The notes beneath the pieces are model-generated. The model saw only the letters and a program-made list of their open reading frames with translations, made no database searches and was not told where the DNA came from. The position numbers and the translations under genes were made by a program. A DNA stretch of 42,297 nt. Origin: Mycobacterium sp. Its GTDB lineage: Bacteria; Actinomycetota; Actinomycetes; Mycobacteriales; Mycobacteriaceae. How positions within the stretch are numbered: the stretch's first letter is position 1; each line of letters starts with the position of its first letter. Below are positions 1 through 7,632 of this stretch, in pieces. The stretch spans positions 1 through 42,297 of the forward strand of contig JAHFVD010000065.1 of the NCBI GenBank assembly GCA_023264735.1, written 5' to 3'.

Positions 1-1
1 C

Positions 2-298
2 CGGACTCGGATGACCGAGACCGTCTTTGCCGACATGATGGCCACGCAGGACAGCGATTTCGACGCGATGGCGCCGGAGAATGTCTCGCCGCTGGTGGTG
101 TGGCTCGGCAGTGTCGAGTCCAAGGACATCACCGGCCAGGTGTTCGAGGTCGAGGGCGGCATCATCCGGGTCGCGGAAGGCTGGAATCGGGGCGGGACGA
201 TCGACAAGGGTGCCCGCTGGGATCCGGCCGAGCTCGGCCCGGTCGTCAGCGATCTGCTGACCAAGTCGCGCACCCCGCTGCCGGTCTTCGGCGCCTGA
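2..298 (+). CDS. C-terminal part of a short-chain dehydrogenase/reductase (Rv3548c-like), cut by the window edge
   Basis: The reading frame is open from base 2 and ends at TGA 296-298, so only the last 98 codons are present. The tail contains VVWLGS followed by an ITGQVFEVEGG segment, the usual C-terminal end of SDR proteins with a long C-terminal extension, in which this segment packs near the Rossmann core. The catalytic Ser-Tyr-Lys residues lie upstream of the window and cannot be seen. Its position next to ddn and fadA5 matches M. tuberculosis Rv3548c, an SDR in the cholesterol gene region. The first internal ATG at 11 is only a Met codon, since the frame continues upstream of it. Substrate unknown. 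Confidence 0.75.
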   Translation, partial: RTRMTETVFADMMATQDSDFDAMAPENVSPLVVWLGSVESKDITGQVFEVEGGIIRVAEGWNRGGTIDKGARWDPAELGPVVSDLLTKSRTPLPVFGA

Positions 299-299
299 C

Positions 300-598
300 T
301 CACAGCGGTTCGCACACCACCAGCGGGATGCGACGATTCGCCGCTTCTTGATAACCCTTGTACGGCGGGTAGATTCGCGTGAGCTGGCGCCAGTAGAGCC
401 GGCGTTCGTCGTCGGTGGCGTCCCGCGCGGCCATCTCCCGCACGTGAGCGCGAACCTGAACCCGAACCTTCGGGTCGGCCTTCAGATTGAGGTACCACGC
501 GGGATTCCTGCTGCGGCCGCCGAAGGACGCCGAGCGAAGTGCTTCATCAGCCAAGCCAGCAGGCCCGAGTTGCGGATGGGGTGCGACCGTTCGCTCAC
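300..598 (-). pseudogene. Decayed second ddn-like (deazaflavin-dependent nitroreductase family) gene
   Basis: The C-terminal half reads in frame from about 554 to the stop at 300: NPAWYLNLKADP, then ARDATDDERR, then RRIPLVVCEPL. These segments align with the intact ddn copy 18 bp upstream on the same strand. The N-terminal half is in a different frame, starting GTG at 598 after an AGGGG ribosome site and reading MSERSHPIRNSGLLAWLMKHF, a typical family N-terminus. The two parts meet around 520-545 with about 50 codons missing, so an internal out-of-frame deletion has destroyed the gene. A TTG at 554 could start an 84-residue fragment, but that would lack the N-terminal half of the F420-binding barrel. 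It is probably a relic of a tandem duplicate in the fadA5 operon. Confidence 0.7.
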
Positions 599-616
599 AC
601 CCCTAAGTGCCCCGCT

Positions 617-1075
617 TTACGGATCGCAAATCACGATGGGGATGACCCTGTCGGTCCACGCCTTGTAGTCCTCGAAGCTGGAGTACATCTCGACCAGTTT
701 CGGCCAGTACTCGTCGCGCTCCTGCTCGGTCGCATCCCGGGCGGTCAGGTACAGGACCTCGTCCTTGATCTGGACGGTGATCTTCGGGTCGGCCTTGAGG
801 TTGAGGTACCACATCGGGTGCTTGGCGGCACCGCCCTGCGAGGCCACCAGCACGACGCGGTCGCCCTCGCGCAGGAATAGCAGCGGGCTCACTCGCGGCT
901 CACCGGTCTTGCGGCCGGTGGTGGTCAACAAGGCGACGGGAGCGCCCTGGAGGAAACTCCCGGCGACCTTGCCGCCGCTGCGCTTGTACAAGAAGGTCTG
1001 TGCCCGCGACATCCACTTGATGATGAATTTGGTCTGCGGCGAGTTCAGTGACTTAGGGGCAGGCTTGGCGGACAT
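617..1075 (-). CDS. ddn: Deazaflavin (F420)-dependent nitroreductase family protein, Ddn-like (Rv3547)
   Basis: This 152-residue protein has the length and layout of the Ddn split-barrel family. Seen features are an N-terminal helix with MSRAQTFLYKRSGGKV, the strand block LLTTTGRKTGEPRVSPLLF, the loop ASQGGAAKHPMWYLNLKADP and the end RVIPIVICDP. In M. tuberculosis, Ddn uses reduced F420 to reduce quinones and activates nitroimidazole prodrugs. The ATG at 1075 follows a GAGGAG ribosome site by 8 nt. It lies 20 bp after an NTF2-like gene in what looks like a fadA5-NTF2-ddn operon, so F420 chemistry is co-expressed with sterol breakdown. The family is large, so true orthology to Rv3547 rests mainly on synteny. 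Confidence 0.85.
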   Translation of the reverse strand: MSAKPAPKSLNSPQTKFIIKWMSRAQTFLYKRSGGKVAGSFLQGAPVALLTTTGRKTGEPRVSPLLFLREGDRVVLVASQGGAAKHPMWYLNLKADPKITVQIKDEVLYLTARDATEQERDEYWPKLVEMYSSFEDYKAWTDRVIPIVICDP

Positions 1076-1095
1076 GTCGGCACTCCTCGTGCGTG

Positions 1096-1506
1096 CTAGC
1101 GCGTGATGAACGGGCGGACGTGTGCCTGGATGTGATGGATCGTGCCATCAGCGGCCGGGATCAGGAACGTCTCGTCGATGCGCGCGGCGACCCGTCGTCC
1201 CGCGAGCGTCGGTTTGGTGATGAGTTCGAACTGGGCGCGGACCTCGTCGCCGTTCACGCTGAACTCCGGCTCGCTGACCGACTTGATGACGCGGTACTGC
1301 GGCCCGCGATTCAGGCTGCGGCGCAGTTGATCTCCGGAGAATCCGGTCTTGATCCCGAACTCGATGCGCGTGCAACCCGGGGCGAACGGGACGTCGTCGG
1401 CCCGGTGGCTGGCGAGCGCCTCGATGTAGGCCCGCGCCGCCGCGATCCGCTCTTCGTCCGTTGCTCCGCCATTCCCCGAGTCGCTGCGCTCCTGCCCGCC
1501 GGCCAT
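1096..1506 (-). CDS. Small NTF2-like protein translationally coupled to fadA5
   Basis: The frame gives 136 residues from the ATG at 1506, which shares one base with the fadA5 stop (TAATG), so translation is probably coupled. The N-terminal segment ERIAAARAYIEALASHRADD is the first helix of NTF2-like folds. Then follow VPFAPGCTRIEFGIKTG, a middle SLNRGPQYRVIKSVSEPEF, and strands ending in DGTIHHIQAHVRPF, all consistent with a cone-shaped NTF2 barrel. I see no definite catalytic pair. The operon position between fadA5 and ddn suggests a part in sterol metabolism, such as isomerisation, hydration or CoA-ester binding, but the function is unknown. I do not recall a counterpart at this position in M. 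tuberculosis H37Rv. Confidence 0.7.
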   Translation of the reverse strand: MAGGQERSDSGNGGATDEERIAAARAYIEALASHRADDVPFAPGCTRIEFGIKTGFSGDQLRRSLNRGPQYRVIKSVSEPEFSVNGDEVRAQFELITKPTLAGRRVAARIDETFLIPAADGTIHHIQAHVRPFITR

Positions 1507-2669
1507 TAGATCCGCTCGATGATGGTGCCGGTCGACAGCGCGCCGCCGGCACACATGGTGATCAGGGCGGTGCTCTGGTCGGTGCGCTCCAACTCGTGCA
1601 GCGCGGTGGTGATCAACCGGCTGCCGGTGCTGCCGACGGGGTGGCCCAGCGCAATGGCGCCGCCGTTGACGTTGACCTTGTCCATATCGGCTTCGTGCAC
1701 CTGGGCCCAGCTCAGCACCACCGACGCGAACGCTTCGTTGATCTCGACCAGGTCGATATCGCCCAGCTTCATGCCGGCCTTCTCCAGGACCCGAGCGGTG
1801 GACTGCACGGGGCCGTCGAGGTGGTAGTAGGTCTCGGAGCCGACGAGGGCCTGGCTGATGATGCGCGCCCGCGGCTTCAGGCCCAGCGCCCGAGCCTTGT
1901 CTTCGTCCATCCACAGCACCGCCGCGGCGCCGTCGGATATCTGTGACGAGGTACCCGCGGTGTGGCTGGCACCTTCCATCACCGGCCTGAGCGTGGCCAG
2001 CCCCTCCATCGTGGTGTCGCGCAGTCCCTGATCGCGGCTGACGATGTTGCGCTCCGCGGTGGGCTGCTTGTTCTCGTCGATCACCGGCGCATCGATCGGG
2101 GAGATCTCGCGGTCGAAGCGGTGCTCGTCCCAGGCGCGCTTGGCTCGTTGCTGCGAGAGGAAGCCGAGGTGGTCGAGGTCCTGGCGGGTGATGCCGCGGC
2201 GCTTGGCGATCCGCTCGGCGGCGGTGAACTGATCGGGCATGTCGATATCCCACGACGCGGCGCGGATCAGCGACCGGTCCGGCCCGGCGTTGGCGCCAAG
2301 ACCGACCCGGCTCATCGCCTCGATACCGCAGGCGATGCCGACGTCGATGGCACCGGTGGCAATCAGGCCGGCGATCAGGTGATTGGCCTGCTGCGCGCTA
2401 CCGCACTGACAGTCGACGGTCGTCGCACCGATCTGCTCGGGCAATCCCGCGGTCAGCCACGCCACCCGGGTGATGTTGTTGGACTGTTCGCCGTATTGAG
2501 TGACGCAACCACCGATGACCTGCTCGACCTCGTTGGCGTCGATACCGGCCTTGTCGATCACGGCCTTCTGAACGGCGCCCAACAATTCGGTCGCATGCAG
2601 ACCGGACAGCCAACCGCCCCTCTTACCGATCGGGCTGCGGGTGGCTTCGACGATGACAGGATTACCCAT
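1506..2669 (-). CDS. fadA5: Steroid side-chain 3-ketoacyl-CoA thiolase FadA5
   Basis: The 387-residue product is a full-length thiolase. The nucleophile is Cys89 in CQCGSAQQ, the GHPVGSTGSR block carries His343, and Cys373 sits in MCAGGALSTGT, giving a complete Cys-His-Cys set. FadA5 cleaves 3-ketoacyl-CoA esters of the cholesterol side chain, releasing acetyl-CoA or propionyl-CoA. It is divergent from cyp125, as in M. tuberculosis (Rv3546/Rv3545c). The ATG at 2669 has no ribosome site upstream. A TAGCCT hexamer six bases before the ATG overlaps a KstR box, so the mRNA is probably leaderless and repressed by KstR. Downstream come a coupled NTF2-like gene and ddn. Confidence 0.95.
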   Translation of the reverse strand: MGNPVIVEATRSPIGKRGGWLSGLHATELLGAVQKAVIDKAGIDANEVEQVIGGCVTQYGEQSNNITRVAWLTAGLPEQIGATTVDCQCGSAQQANHLIAGLIATGAIDVGIACGIEAMSRVGLGANAGPDRSLIRAASWDIDMPDQFTAAERIAKRRGITRQDLDHLGFLSQQRAKRAWDEHRFDREISPIDAPVIDENKQPTAERNIVSRDQGLRDTTMEGLATLRPVMEGASHTAGTSSQISDGAAAVLWMDEDKARALGLKPRARIISQALVGSETYYHLDGPVQSTARVLEKAGMKLGDIDLVEINEAFASVVLSWAQVHEADMDKVNVNGGAIALGHPVGSTGSRLITTALHELERTDQSTALITMCAGGALSTGTIIERI

Positions 2670-2679
2670 GAGGTCAGGC

Positions 2680-2693
2680 TAGAACACGTTTCA
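2680..2693. promoter_or_regulatory. KstR operator at the fadA5 promoter
   Basis: TAGAACACGTTTCA fits the published mycobacterial KstR consensus TnnAACnnGTTnnA at every fixed position. It lies 11 bp before the fadA5 ATG and overlaps a plausible -10 (TAGCCT read on the minus strand), so bound KstR would block RNA polymerase directly. Confidence 0.85.
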
Positions 2694-2758
2694 TTAGTCT
2701 GACAAGCGAGGATGCTTTTGCGCCTTTTGTCTGCGGTGAAGGCATGTTTTACTGGCAC

Positions 2759-2772
2759 TAGAACACGTCATA
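2759..2772. promoter_or_regulatory. Variant KstR operator at the cyp125 promoter
   Basis: TAGAACACGTCATA matches TnnAACnnGTTnnA except for one base in the right half (GTC for GTT). It sits just before the GAGGAG ribosome site of cyp125, about 17-30 bp upstream of the start codon. With the site at 2680-2693 it gives the divergent fadA5/cyp125 promoter two operators, one per gene. Confidence 0.75.
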
Positions 2773-2789
2773 TTGAGGAGCGCATGATC

Positions 2790-4028
2790 ATGCCAACCCC
2801 CAACATCCCGGTCGGTTTCGACTTCCTGGATCCGGACCTGCATGTGCAGCGGCTGCCGGTCGAGGAGCTCGCCGAGCTGCGCCGGGTCGCTCCGATCTGG
2901 TGGTGCGAACAGGCTATCGGCAAGGGCGGCTTCAACGACGGTGGCTACTGGGTCGTCACCAAGCACAAGGACGTCAAAGAGGTCTCGCGCCGCAACGACG
3001 TCTTCCTCAGCTCGCCGAACACCGCGATCCCGCAGTTCCCCGACGAGATGGCGCGCGAGGACATCGACCTGCAAAAGGTCGTGATGCTCAACATGGACGG
3101 CGAATACCACGATCGGTTGCGCCGGATCATCTCCAAGGGGTTCACCCCGCGCGCTATCGGCGCACTGCGTGACGAGCTCGACCGGCGTGCCCAGATCATC
3201 GCCAAGGAGGCCGCCGCGCATGGCAACGGTGACTTCGTCGAGCAGGTGGCGTGCGAGCTGCCGCTGCAGGCGATCGCCGATTTGCTGGGGGTGCCCCAGG
3301 AGGATCGTGCCAAGCTGTTCCGCTGGTCGAACGAGATGACCGGCAACGGTGACGAGGAGTTCGACGTCGACCCCAAGCAGTCGTCGATGGAGGTGCTGGC
3401 CTACGCCATGCACATGGCCGAGGTGAAGGGTAAGAACCCCGGCAACGACATCGTCACCGCGCTGATCAACGCTGACATCGACGGCGAGAAGCTCTCCGAT
3501 GACGAGTTCGGCTTCTTCGTGATGATGCTGGCAGTGGCCGGCAACGAGACCACCCGCAACTCGATCACCCACGGCATGATCGCCTTCGCCAACAACCCTG
3601 ACCAGTGGGAGCTCTACAAGAAGGAGCGGCCGGAGACTGCGGCCGACGAGATCGTCCGCTGGGCCACCCCGGTCACCGCGTTCCAGCGCACCGCCGCCGA
3701 GGACGTCGAGCTGTCCGGCGTGCAGATCAAGAAGGACCAGCGGGTGGTGATGTTCTACCGGTCGGCCAACTTCGACGAAGAGGTCTTCGAGGACCCGTAC
3801 ACCTTCAACGTCTTGCGCAACCCGAACCCGCACGTGGGCTTCGGCGGCACCGGGGTGCACTACTGCGTCGGGGCGAACCTGGCCAAGATGACGATCAACC
3901 TGATCTTCAACGCAGTGGCCGACCACATGCCCGATCTCACGTCGGCGGGTACCCCCGAACGGCTACGTTCGGGGTGGCTCAACGCAATCAAGCACTGGCA
4001 GGTCGACTACACCGGGGCCTCGGCCTAA
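2790..4028 (+). CDS. cyp125: Steroid C26/C27-monooxygenase CYP125
   Basis: The 412-residue cytochrome P450 shows the I-helix AGNETTRNS, the ExxR motif in DEIVRWATPV, and the haem loop VGFGGTGVHYCVGANLA with Cys359 as iron ligand. WWCEQ near the N-terminus and RSGWLNAIKHWQVDY at the C-terminus are typical of CYP125. The enzyme oxidises the terminal methyl of cholesterol or cholestenone to start side-chain beta-oxidation. GAGGAG (2775-2780) is 9 nt before ATG 2790; an in-frame ATG at 2784 is only 3 nt away and less likely. It heads the operon with fadE28-fadE29-chsH2-chsH1-ltp2 and carries its own KstR box. Confidence 0.95.
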   Translation: MPTPNIPVGFDFLDPDLHVQRLPVEELAELRRVAPIWWCEQAIGKGGFNDGGYWVVTKHKDVKEVSRRNDVFLSSPNTAIPQFPDEMAREDIDLQKVVMLNMDGEYHDRLRRIISKGFTPRAIGALRDELDRRAQIIAKEAAAHGNGDFVEQVACELPLQAIADLLGVPQEDRAKLFRWSNEMTGNGDEEFDVDPKQSSMEVLAYAMHMAEVKGKNPGNDIVTALINADIDGEKLSDDEFGFFVMMLAVAGNETTRNSITHGMIAFANNPDQWELYKKERPETAADEIVRWATPVTAFQRTAAEDVELSGVQIKKDQRVVMFYRSANFDEEVFEDPYTFNVLRNPNPHVGFGGTGVHYCVGANLAKMTINLIFNAVADHMPDLTSAGTPERLRSGWLNAIKHWQVDYTGASA

Positions 4029-4062
4029 GCGTTAAAGCTTTGCGAATCAAGGAGGATTCTTC

Positions 4063-5070
4063 GTGGACTTCAGTCCGGACGAAGGGCAGCAGGCTGTCAC
4101 CGATGTGGTGACGTCCGCGCTCGAGCGGGACAACAGCTGGGACGCGCTGGTTGCGGGCGGCATCGTGGCGTTCGGCGTCCCGGAGCGGCTCGGCGGTGAC
4201 GGACTCGGACTCGCCGAGATCACGTCGGCGCTGACTCAAATCGGCAGGTTCGGCAACGTCAGCCCAGCGTTCGCGACCCTCGGGCTGGGTCTGCTTCCCT
4301 TGCTGGACTTGGCTTCCGACGAACAACAGGATCGCTACCTGGCCGGGGTGGCCAAGGGTGCGGTGCTGACCGCGGCGCTCAACGAGCCCGGGCGCGCGCT
4401 GCCCGAGCGGCCCGCGACTCGGCTGACGGACGGCAAGCTCAACGGCACCAAGGTCGCCGTTCCCTATGCGGAGCAGGCCGAGTGGATCGTCGTCAGCACC
4501 GACAGTGGCGCTGTCGTGGTGTCGCCCAAGGCTGCTGGTGTGAGCCTGACGAAGACCCCGACGGCGAATCACTCCGACGAGTACGTCGTCACGTTCGCCG
4601 ACACTCCGGTCGCCAACGCAGATGTGTTGGGCGGCAGTGATTCCGTGCACCGGGTCAACCAGCTGGTCCTGGCCGCCGTCGGCGCGTACGCGGCCGGTTT
4701 GGTGGCGGGTGCGTTGCGGCTCACCGCCGACTACGTCGCCACCCGTGAACAGTTCGGCAAGCCGTTGTCGACGTTCCAGACCGTCGCTGCGCAGCTCGCC
4801 GAGATCTACATCGCGTCGCGGACGATCACGCTGGCGTCGACGTCGGTGTCCTGGTTGCTGTCCGAGGGCCGGGATGCCTCGACTGACCTTGACGTCCTTG
4901 GTTATTGGGTGACGTCGCAGGCGCCACCGGTGATGCAGCTGTGTCACCACCTGCACGGTGGTATGGGTATGGACATCGACTACCCGATGGACCGCTACTA
5001 CTCGTCGATCAAAGATCTGACTCGGCTGTTGGGTGGCAAGCAACACCGCCTGGAACTGGTGGGAGCGTAA
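4063..5070 (+). CDS. fadE28: Acyl-CoA dehydrogenase subunit ChsE1 (FadE28)
   Basis: The 335-residue protein has the acyl-CoA dehydrogenase fold with REQFGKPLSTFQTVAAQLAE in the C-terminal helical domain and HHLHGGMGMDIDYPMDRYYS near the end. In M. tuberculosis FadE28 (ChsE1) forms an alpha2beta2 heterotetramer with FadE29 (ChsE2), which dehydrogenates the 3-carbon side-chain CoA ester (3-oxo-4-pregnene-20-carboxyl-CoA). The start is GTG 4063, preceded by GGAGG at 4051-4055 with a 7 nt spacer. The gene follows cyp125 by 34 bp and overlaps fadE29 by one base (TAATG), fitting 1:1 synthesis of partner subunits. Single-chain homotetrameric dehydrogenases are longer, around 380 residues, as expected for a heteromeric subunit. 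Confidence 0.93.
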   Translation: MDFSPDEGQQAVTDVVTSALERDNSWDALVAGGIVAFGVPERLGGDGLGLAEITSALTQIGRFGNVSPAFATLGLGLLPLLDLASDEQQDRYLAGVAKGAVLTAALNEPGRALPERPATRLTDGKLNGTKVAVPYAEQAEWIVVSTDSGAVVVSPKAAGVSLTKTPTANHSDEYVVTFADTPVANADVLGGSDSVHRVNQLVLAAVGAYAAGLVAGALRLTADYVATREQFGKPLSTFQTVAAQLAEIYIASRTITLASTSVSWLLSEGRDASTDLDVLGYWVTSQAPPVMQLCHHLHGGMGMDIDYPMDRYYSSIKDLTRLLGGKQHRLELVGA

Positions 5071-6233
5071 TGTTTATCGAACTGACGCCGGAGCAGAAGC
5101 AGCTGCAAGCTGAACTGCGCGAATACTTTTCGAATCTCATCTCGCCTGAGGAACACCAGGCGATGGAGTCCGACCGGCATAACGAGGCCTACCGGGCGAT
5201 CATCAAGCGGATGGGCTCCGACGGCAAGCTGGGCGCCGGCTGGCCCAAGGAGTACGGCGGGCTCGGCTACGGGCCTATCGAGCAGTCGATCTTCGTCAAC
5301 GAAGCGCAGCGTGCCGACGTGCCGCTGCCCGCGGTGACGTTGCAGACCGTCGGGCCGACGCTCCAGCAATACGGGACCGAGGCGCAGAAGAAGAAGTTCC
5401 TGCCCGCGATCCTCGCCGGCGAGGTTCACTTCGCCATCGGCTACACCGAGCCGGAGGCCGGCACCGACCTGGCATCGCTGCGCACCACGGCGGTGAGGAC
5501 AGGCGACGAATACATTGTCAACGGCCAGAAGGTCTTCACCACCGGTGGACACGACGCCGACTACATCTGGCTGGCGTGCCGCACCGATCCGGAAGCCGTG
5601 AAGCACAAGGGCATTTCGATCCTGATCGTCGACACCAAGGATCCCGGCTACTCCTGGACGCCGATGATCCTGTCCGACGGAGCTCACCACACAAACGCGA
5701 CGTACTACAGCGACGTGCGGGTGCCCGCCGACATGCTGGTCGGCGAGGAGAACGGTGGCTGGCGGCTGATCACCACCCAGCTCAACAACGAGCGAGTGAT
5801 GCTCGGACCCGCCGGACGGTTCGCGGCGCTCTACGACCGGGTGCACGCGTGGGCGTCCAAGCCGGGCAGTAACGGCGACACCCCGCTCGACCACGACGAC
5901 GTCAAGCGTTCGCTCGGTGAGCTCAAGGCGATGTGGCGGATCAACGAGCTGCTCAACTGGCAGGTCGCTGCGTCGGGGGAGACCATCGACGTCGCGGATG
6001 CGGCCGCCACCAAGGTTTTCGGCACCGAGCGCATCCAGTACGCAGGCCGGCTGGCCGAGGAAATCGTTGGTACACACGGCAATCCCGCGGATCCGGATAC
6101 CGCTGAGCTGCTGAAGTGGCTGGACAGCCAGACCAAGCGCAACTTGGTGATCACATTCGGTGGTGGAGTGAACGAGGTGATGCGGGAGATGATCGCGGCT
6201 GCAGGTCTGAAGGTTCCGAGGGTGCCTCGATGA
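5070..6233 (+). CDS. fadE29: Acyl-CoA dehydrogenase subunit ChsE2 (FadE29)
   Basis: The 387-residue full-length acyl-CoA dehydrogenase carries the FAD/substrate signature GYTEPEAGTDLASL near residues 120-133, QKVFTTGGHDADYIWLACRT in the beta domain, and LNNERVMLGPAGR in the C-terminal helices. It is the partner of ChsE1, together removing two hydrogens across C17-20 side-chain carbons of the pregnene carboxyl-CoA intermediate. The ATG shares a base with the fadE28 stop, and the stop overlaps the chsH2 start (ATGA). The order fadE28-fadE29-chsH2-chsH1-ltp2 therefore encodes dehydrogenation, hydration and retro-aldol cleavage in reaction order. Confidence 0.93.
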   Translation: MFIELTPEQKQLQAELREYFSNLISPEEHQAMESDRHNEAYRAIIKRMGSDGKLGAGWPKEYGGLGYGPIEQSIFVNEAQRADVPLPAVTLQTVGPTLQQYGTEAQKKKFLPAILAGEVHFAIGYTEPEAGTDLASLRTTAVRTGDEYIVNGQKVFTTGGHDADYIWLACRTDPEAVKHKGISILIVDTKDPGYSWTPMILSDGAHHTNATYYSDVRVPADMLVGEENGGWRLITTQLNNERVMLGPAGRFAALYDRVHAWASKPGSNGDTPLDHDDVKRSLGELKAMWRINELLNWQVAASGETIDVADAAATKVFGTERIQYAGRLAEEIVGTHGNPADPDTAELLKWLDSQTKRNLVITFGGGVNEVMREMIAAAGLKVPRVPR

Positions 6234-7204
6234 GCGCCGTCGACGACATCAAGGCCGCGGCCGAGCGGGTCAAGGCCGAGGGCAAGAGCAAGCCGCGGGT
6301 CGCCCGGCATCCGGTCAACCAGCCGATGGTCCATCACTGGCTTGACGCCATCGGTGACAAGAATCCGATCTACGTCGACGAGGACGCCGCAAAAGCGGCC
6401 GGTCATCCCGGCTTGGTCGCGCCGCCGGCGATGATCCAGGTCTGGACGATGATGGGTCTCGGCGGGGTTCGTCCCGACGACGATCCGCTGGGCAAGATGC
6501 TCGAATTGTTCGATGAGGCAGGCTATATCGGCGTCGTCGCGACCAACTGCGAGCAGACGTATCACCGCTACCTGCGGCCAGGGGAAGAGGTCAGCGTCGC
6601 TGCCGAACTGACCGACGTCGTCGGCCCCAAGCGCACCGCGCTGGGTGAGGCGTTCTTCGTTACGCAGACCATCACCTGGTCCGTCGGTGACGAGGATGTC
6701 GCCGAAATGATGTGGCGCATCATGAAATTCATTCCATCAGAAAAGGCTGGGGCTAAGGAGACCGCTCTTTCTTCGGTACCGGATGACCTCGACGCGGATT
6801 CCGCCATGCGGCCGGCGTCGTCGCGGGACACCAAGTTCTTCTGGGACGGCGTCAACGCGCACGAACTGCGCATCCAGAAGCGGGATGACGGCACACTGGT
6901 CCACCCGCCGGTTCCCGCGCTGTGGTTGGCCAAGGAAAAAGAGACCGATTACGTCGTCGCCAGCGGCAACGGCACCGTCTTCAGCTTCGTGGTGCACCAC
7001 GCGCCCAAGGTGCCGGGTCGCACGCTGCCGTTCGTCATCGCCCTCGTTGAACTCTCCGAAGGCGTGAAGATGCTCGGTGAGCTGCGCAACGTCGACCCCT
7101 CGACTGTGGAGATCGGAATGCCCGTCCGCGCAATGTATATCGACTTCCCGGCCAACGATGTCGGCCCGGCCTGGACCAACTACGCGTGGGAGCCGGCCAA
7201 ATGA
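6230..7204 (+). CDS. chsH2: Enoyl-CoA hydratase/aldolase scaffold subunit ChsH2 (MaoC-like plus DUF35)
   Basis: The 324-residue protein has two domains. An N-terminal MaoC-like hotdog spans about 20-170, with HPVNQPMVHHWLDAIGDKNP and GHPGLVAPPAMIQVWT. A C-terminal DUF35/OB-fold spans about 195-320, with TKFFWDGVNAHELRIQKRDDG and a HPPVPALW block. In M. tuberculosis, ChsH1-ChsH2 hydrates the pregnadiene carboxyl-CoA, and the DUF35 domain of ChsH2 binds the Ltp2 aldolase. The DUF35 part lacks the rubredoxin-like cysteines seen in many family members. Start ATG 6230 overlaps the fadE29 stop by 4 bp, and its own stop overlaps chsH1 by 4 bp. Confidence 0.93.
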   Translation: MSAVDDIKAAAERVKAEGKSKPRVARHPVNQPMVHHWLDAIGDKNPIYVDEDAAKAAGHPGLVAPPAMIQVWTMMGLGGVRPDDDPLGKMLELFDEAGYIGVVATNCEQTYHRYLRPGEEVSVAAELTDVVGPKRTALGEAFFVTQTITWSVGDEDVAEMMWRIMKFIPSEKAGAKETALSSVPDDLDADSAMRPASSRDTKFFWDGVNAHELRIQKRDDGTLVHPPVPALWLAKEKETDYVVASGNGTVFSFVVHHAPKVPGRTLPFVIALVELSEGVKMLGELRNVDPSTVEIGMPVRAMYIDFPANDVGPAWTNYAWEPAK

Positions 7205-7632
7205 GCGCCCGTGGGTCTGATGTCGCCGCCGGAGCGGCTCCGGCGATCCAGGTCGGCACCAAGCTGCCCGAGCTCAAGTTCTACGGCGACCCGACCTTCA
7301 TCGTCTCGACGGCGATCGCCACCCGGGACTACCAGGACGTGCATCACGACCGGGACAAGGCGCAAGCCAAGGGTTCCAAGGACATCTTCGTCAACATCCT
7401 CACCGACACCGGTCTGGTACAGCGGTTTATCACCGACTGGGCTGGGCCGACCGCCGTCATCAAGTCGATCGGTTTGCGCCTGGGCGTGCCCTGGTACGCC
7501 TACGACACGGTGACGTTCACCGGTGAGGTCACCGCAGTGGAGGACGGTTTGATCACCTTGAAGATTGTGGGCAGCAACAGTCTTGGTGATCACGTGATCG
7601 CCAACGCCACGCTCACGGTGGGGGCCGCCTGA
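7201..7632 (+). CDS. chsH1: Enoyl-CoA hydratase catalytic subunit ChsH1 (MaoC-like)
   Basis: The 143-residue single hotdog protein contains DYQDVHHDRDKA. Asp43 and His48 are spaced as in the hydratase-2 motif D-x-N-P-x-H, and I take them to correspond to the catalytic Asp and His of M. tuberculosis ChsH1. It pairs with ChsH2 to hydrate the C17-20 side-chain enoyl-CoA. I chose the ATG at 7201 because it forms the ATGA overlap with chsH2; an in-frame start at 7186 would lengthen the overlap for no gain. The stop overlaps the ltp2 start by one base (TGATG), so the hydratase-aldolase complex is co-translated. Confidence 0.92.
   Translation: MSARGSDVAAGAAPAIQVGTKLPELKFYGDPTFIVSTAIATRDYQDVHHDRDKAQAKGSKDIFVNILTDTGLVQRFITDWAGPTAVIKSIGLRLGVPWYAYDTVTFTGEVTAVEDGLITLKIVGSNSLGDHVIANATLTVGAA

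Noticed and set aside
1507..2253. Extension of the NTF2-like gene through fadA5
   Set aside because: Out-of-frame reading of fadA5 with no domain; ATG 1506 in TAATG fits better.
2694..3926. Long open frame opposite cyp125
   Set aside because: GC-rich antisense shadow rich in His, Val and Leu with no recognisable domain.
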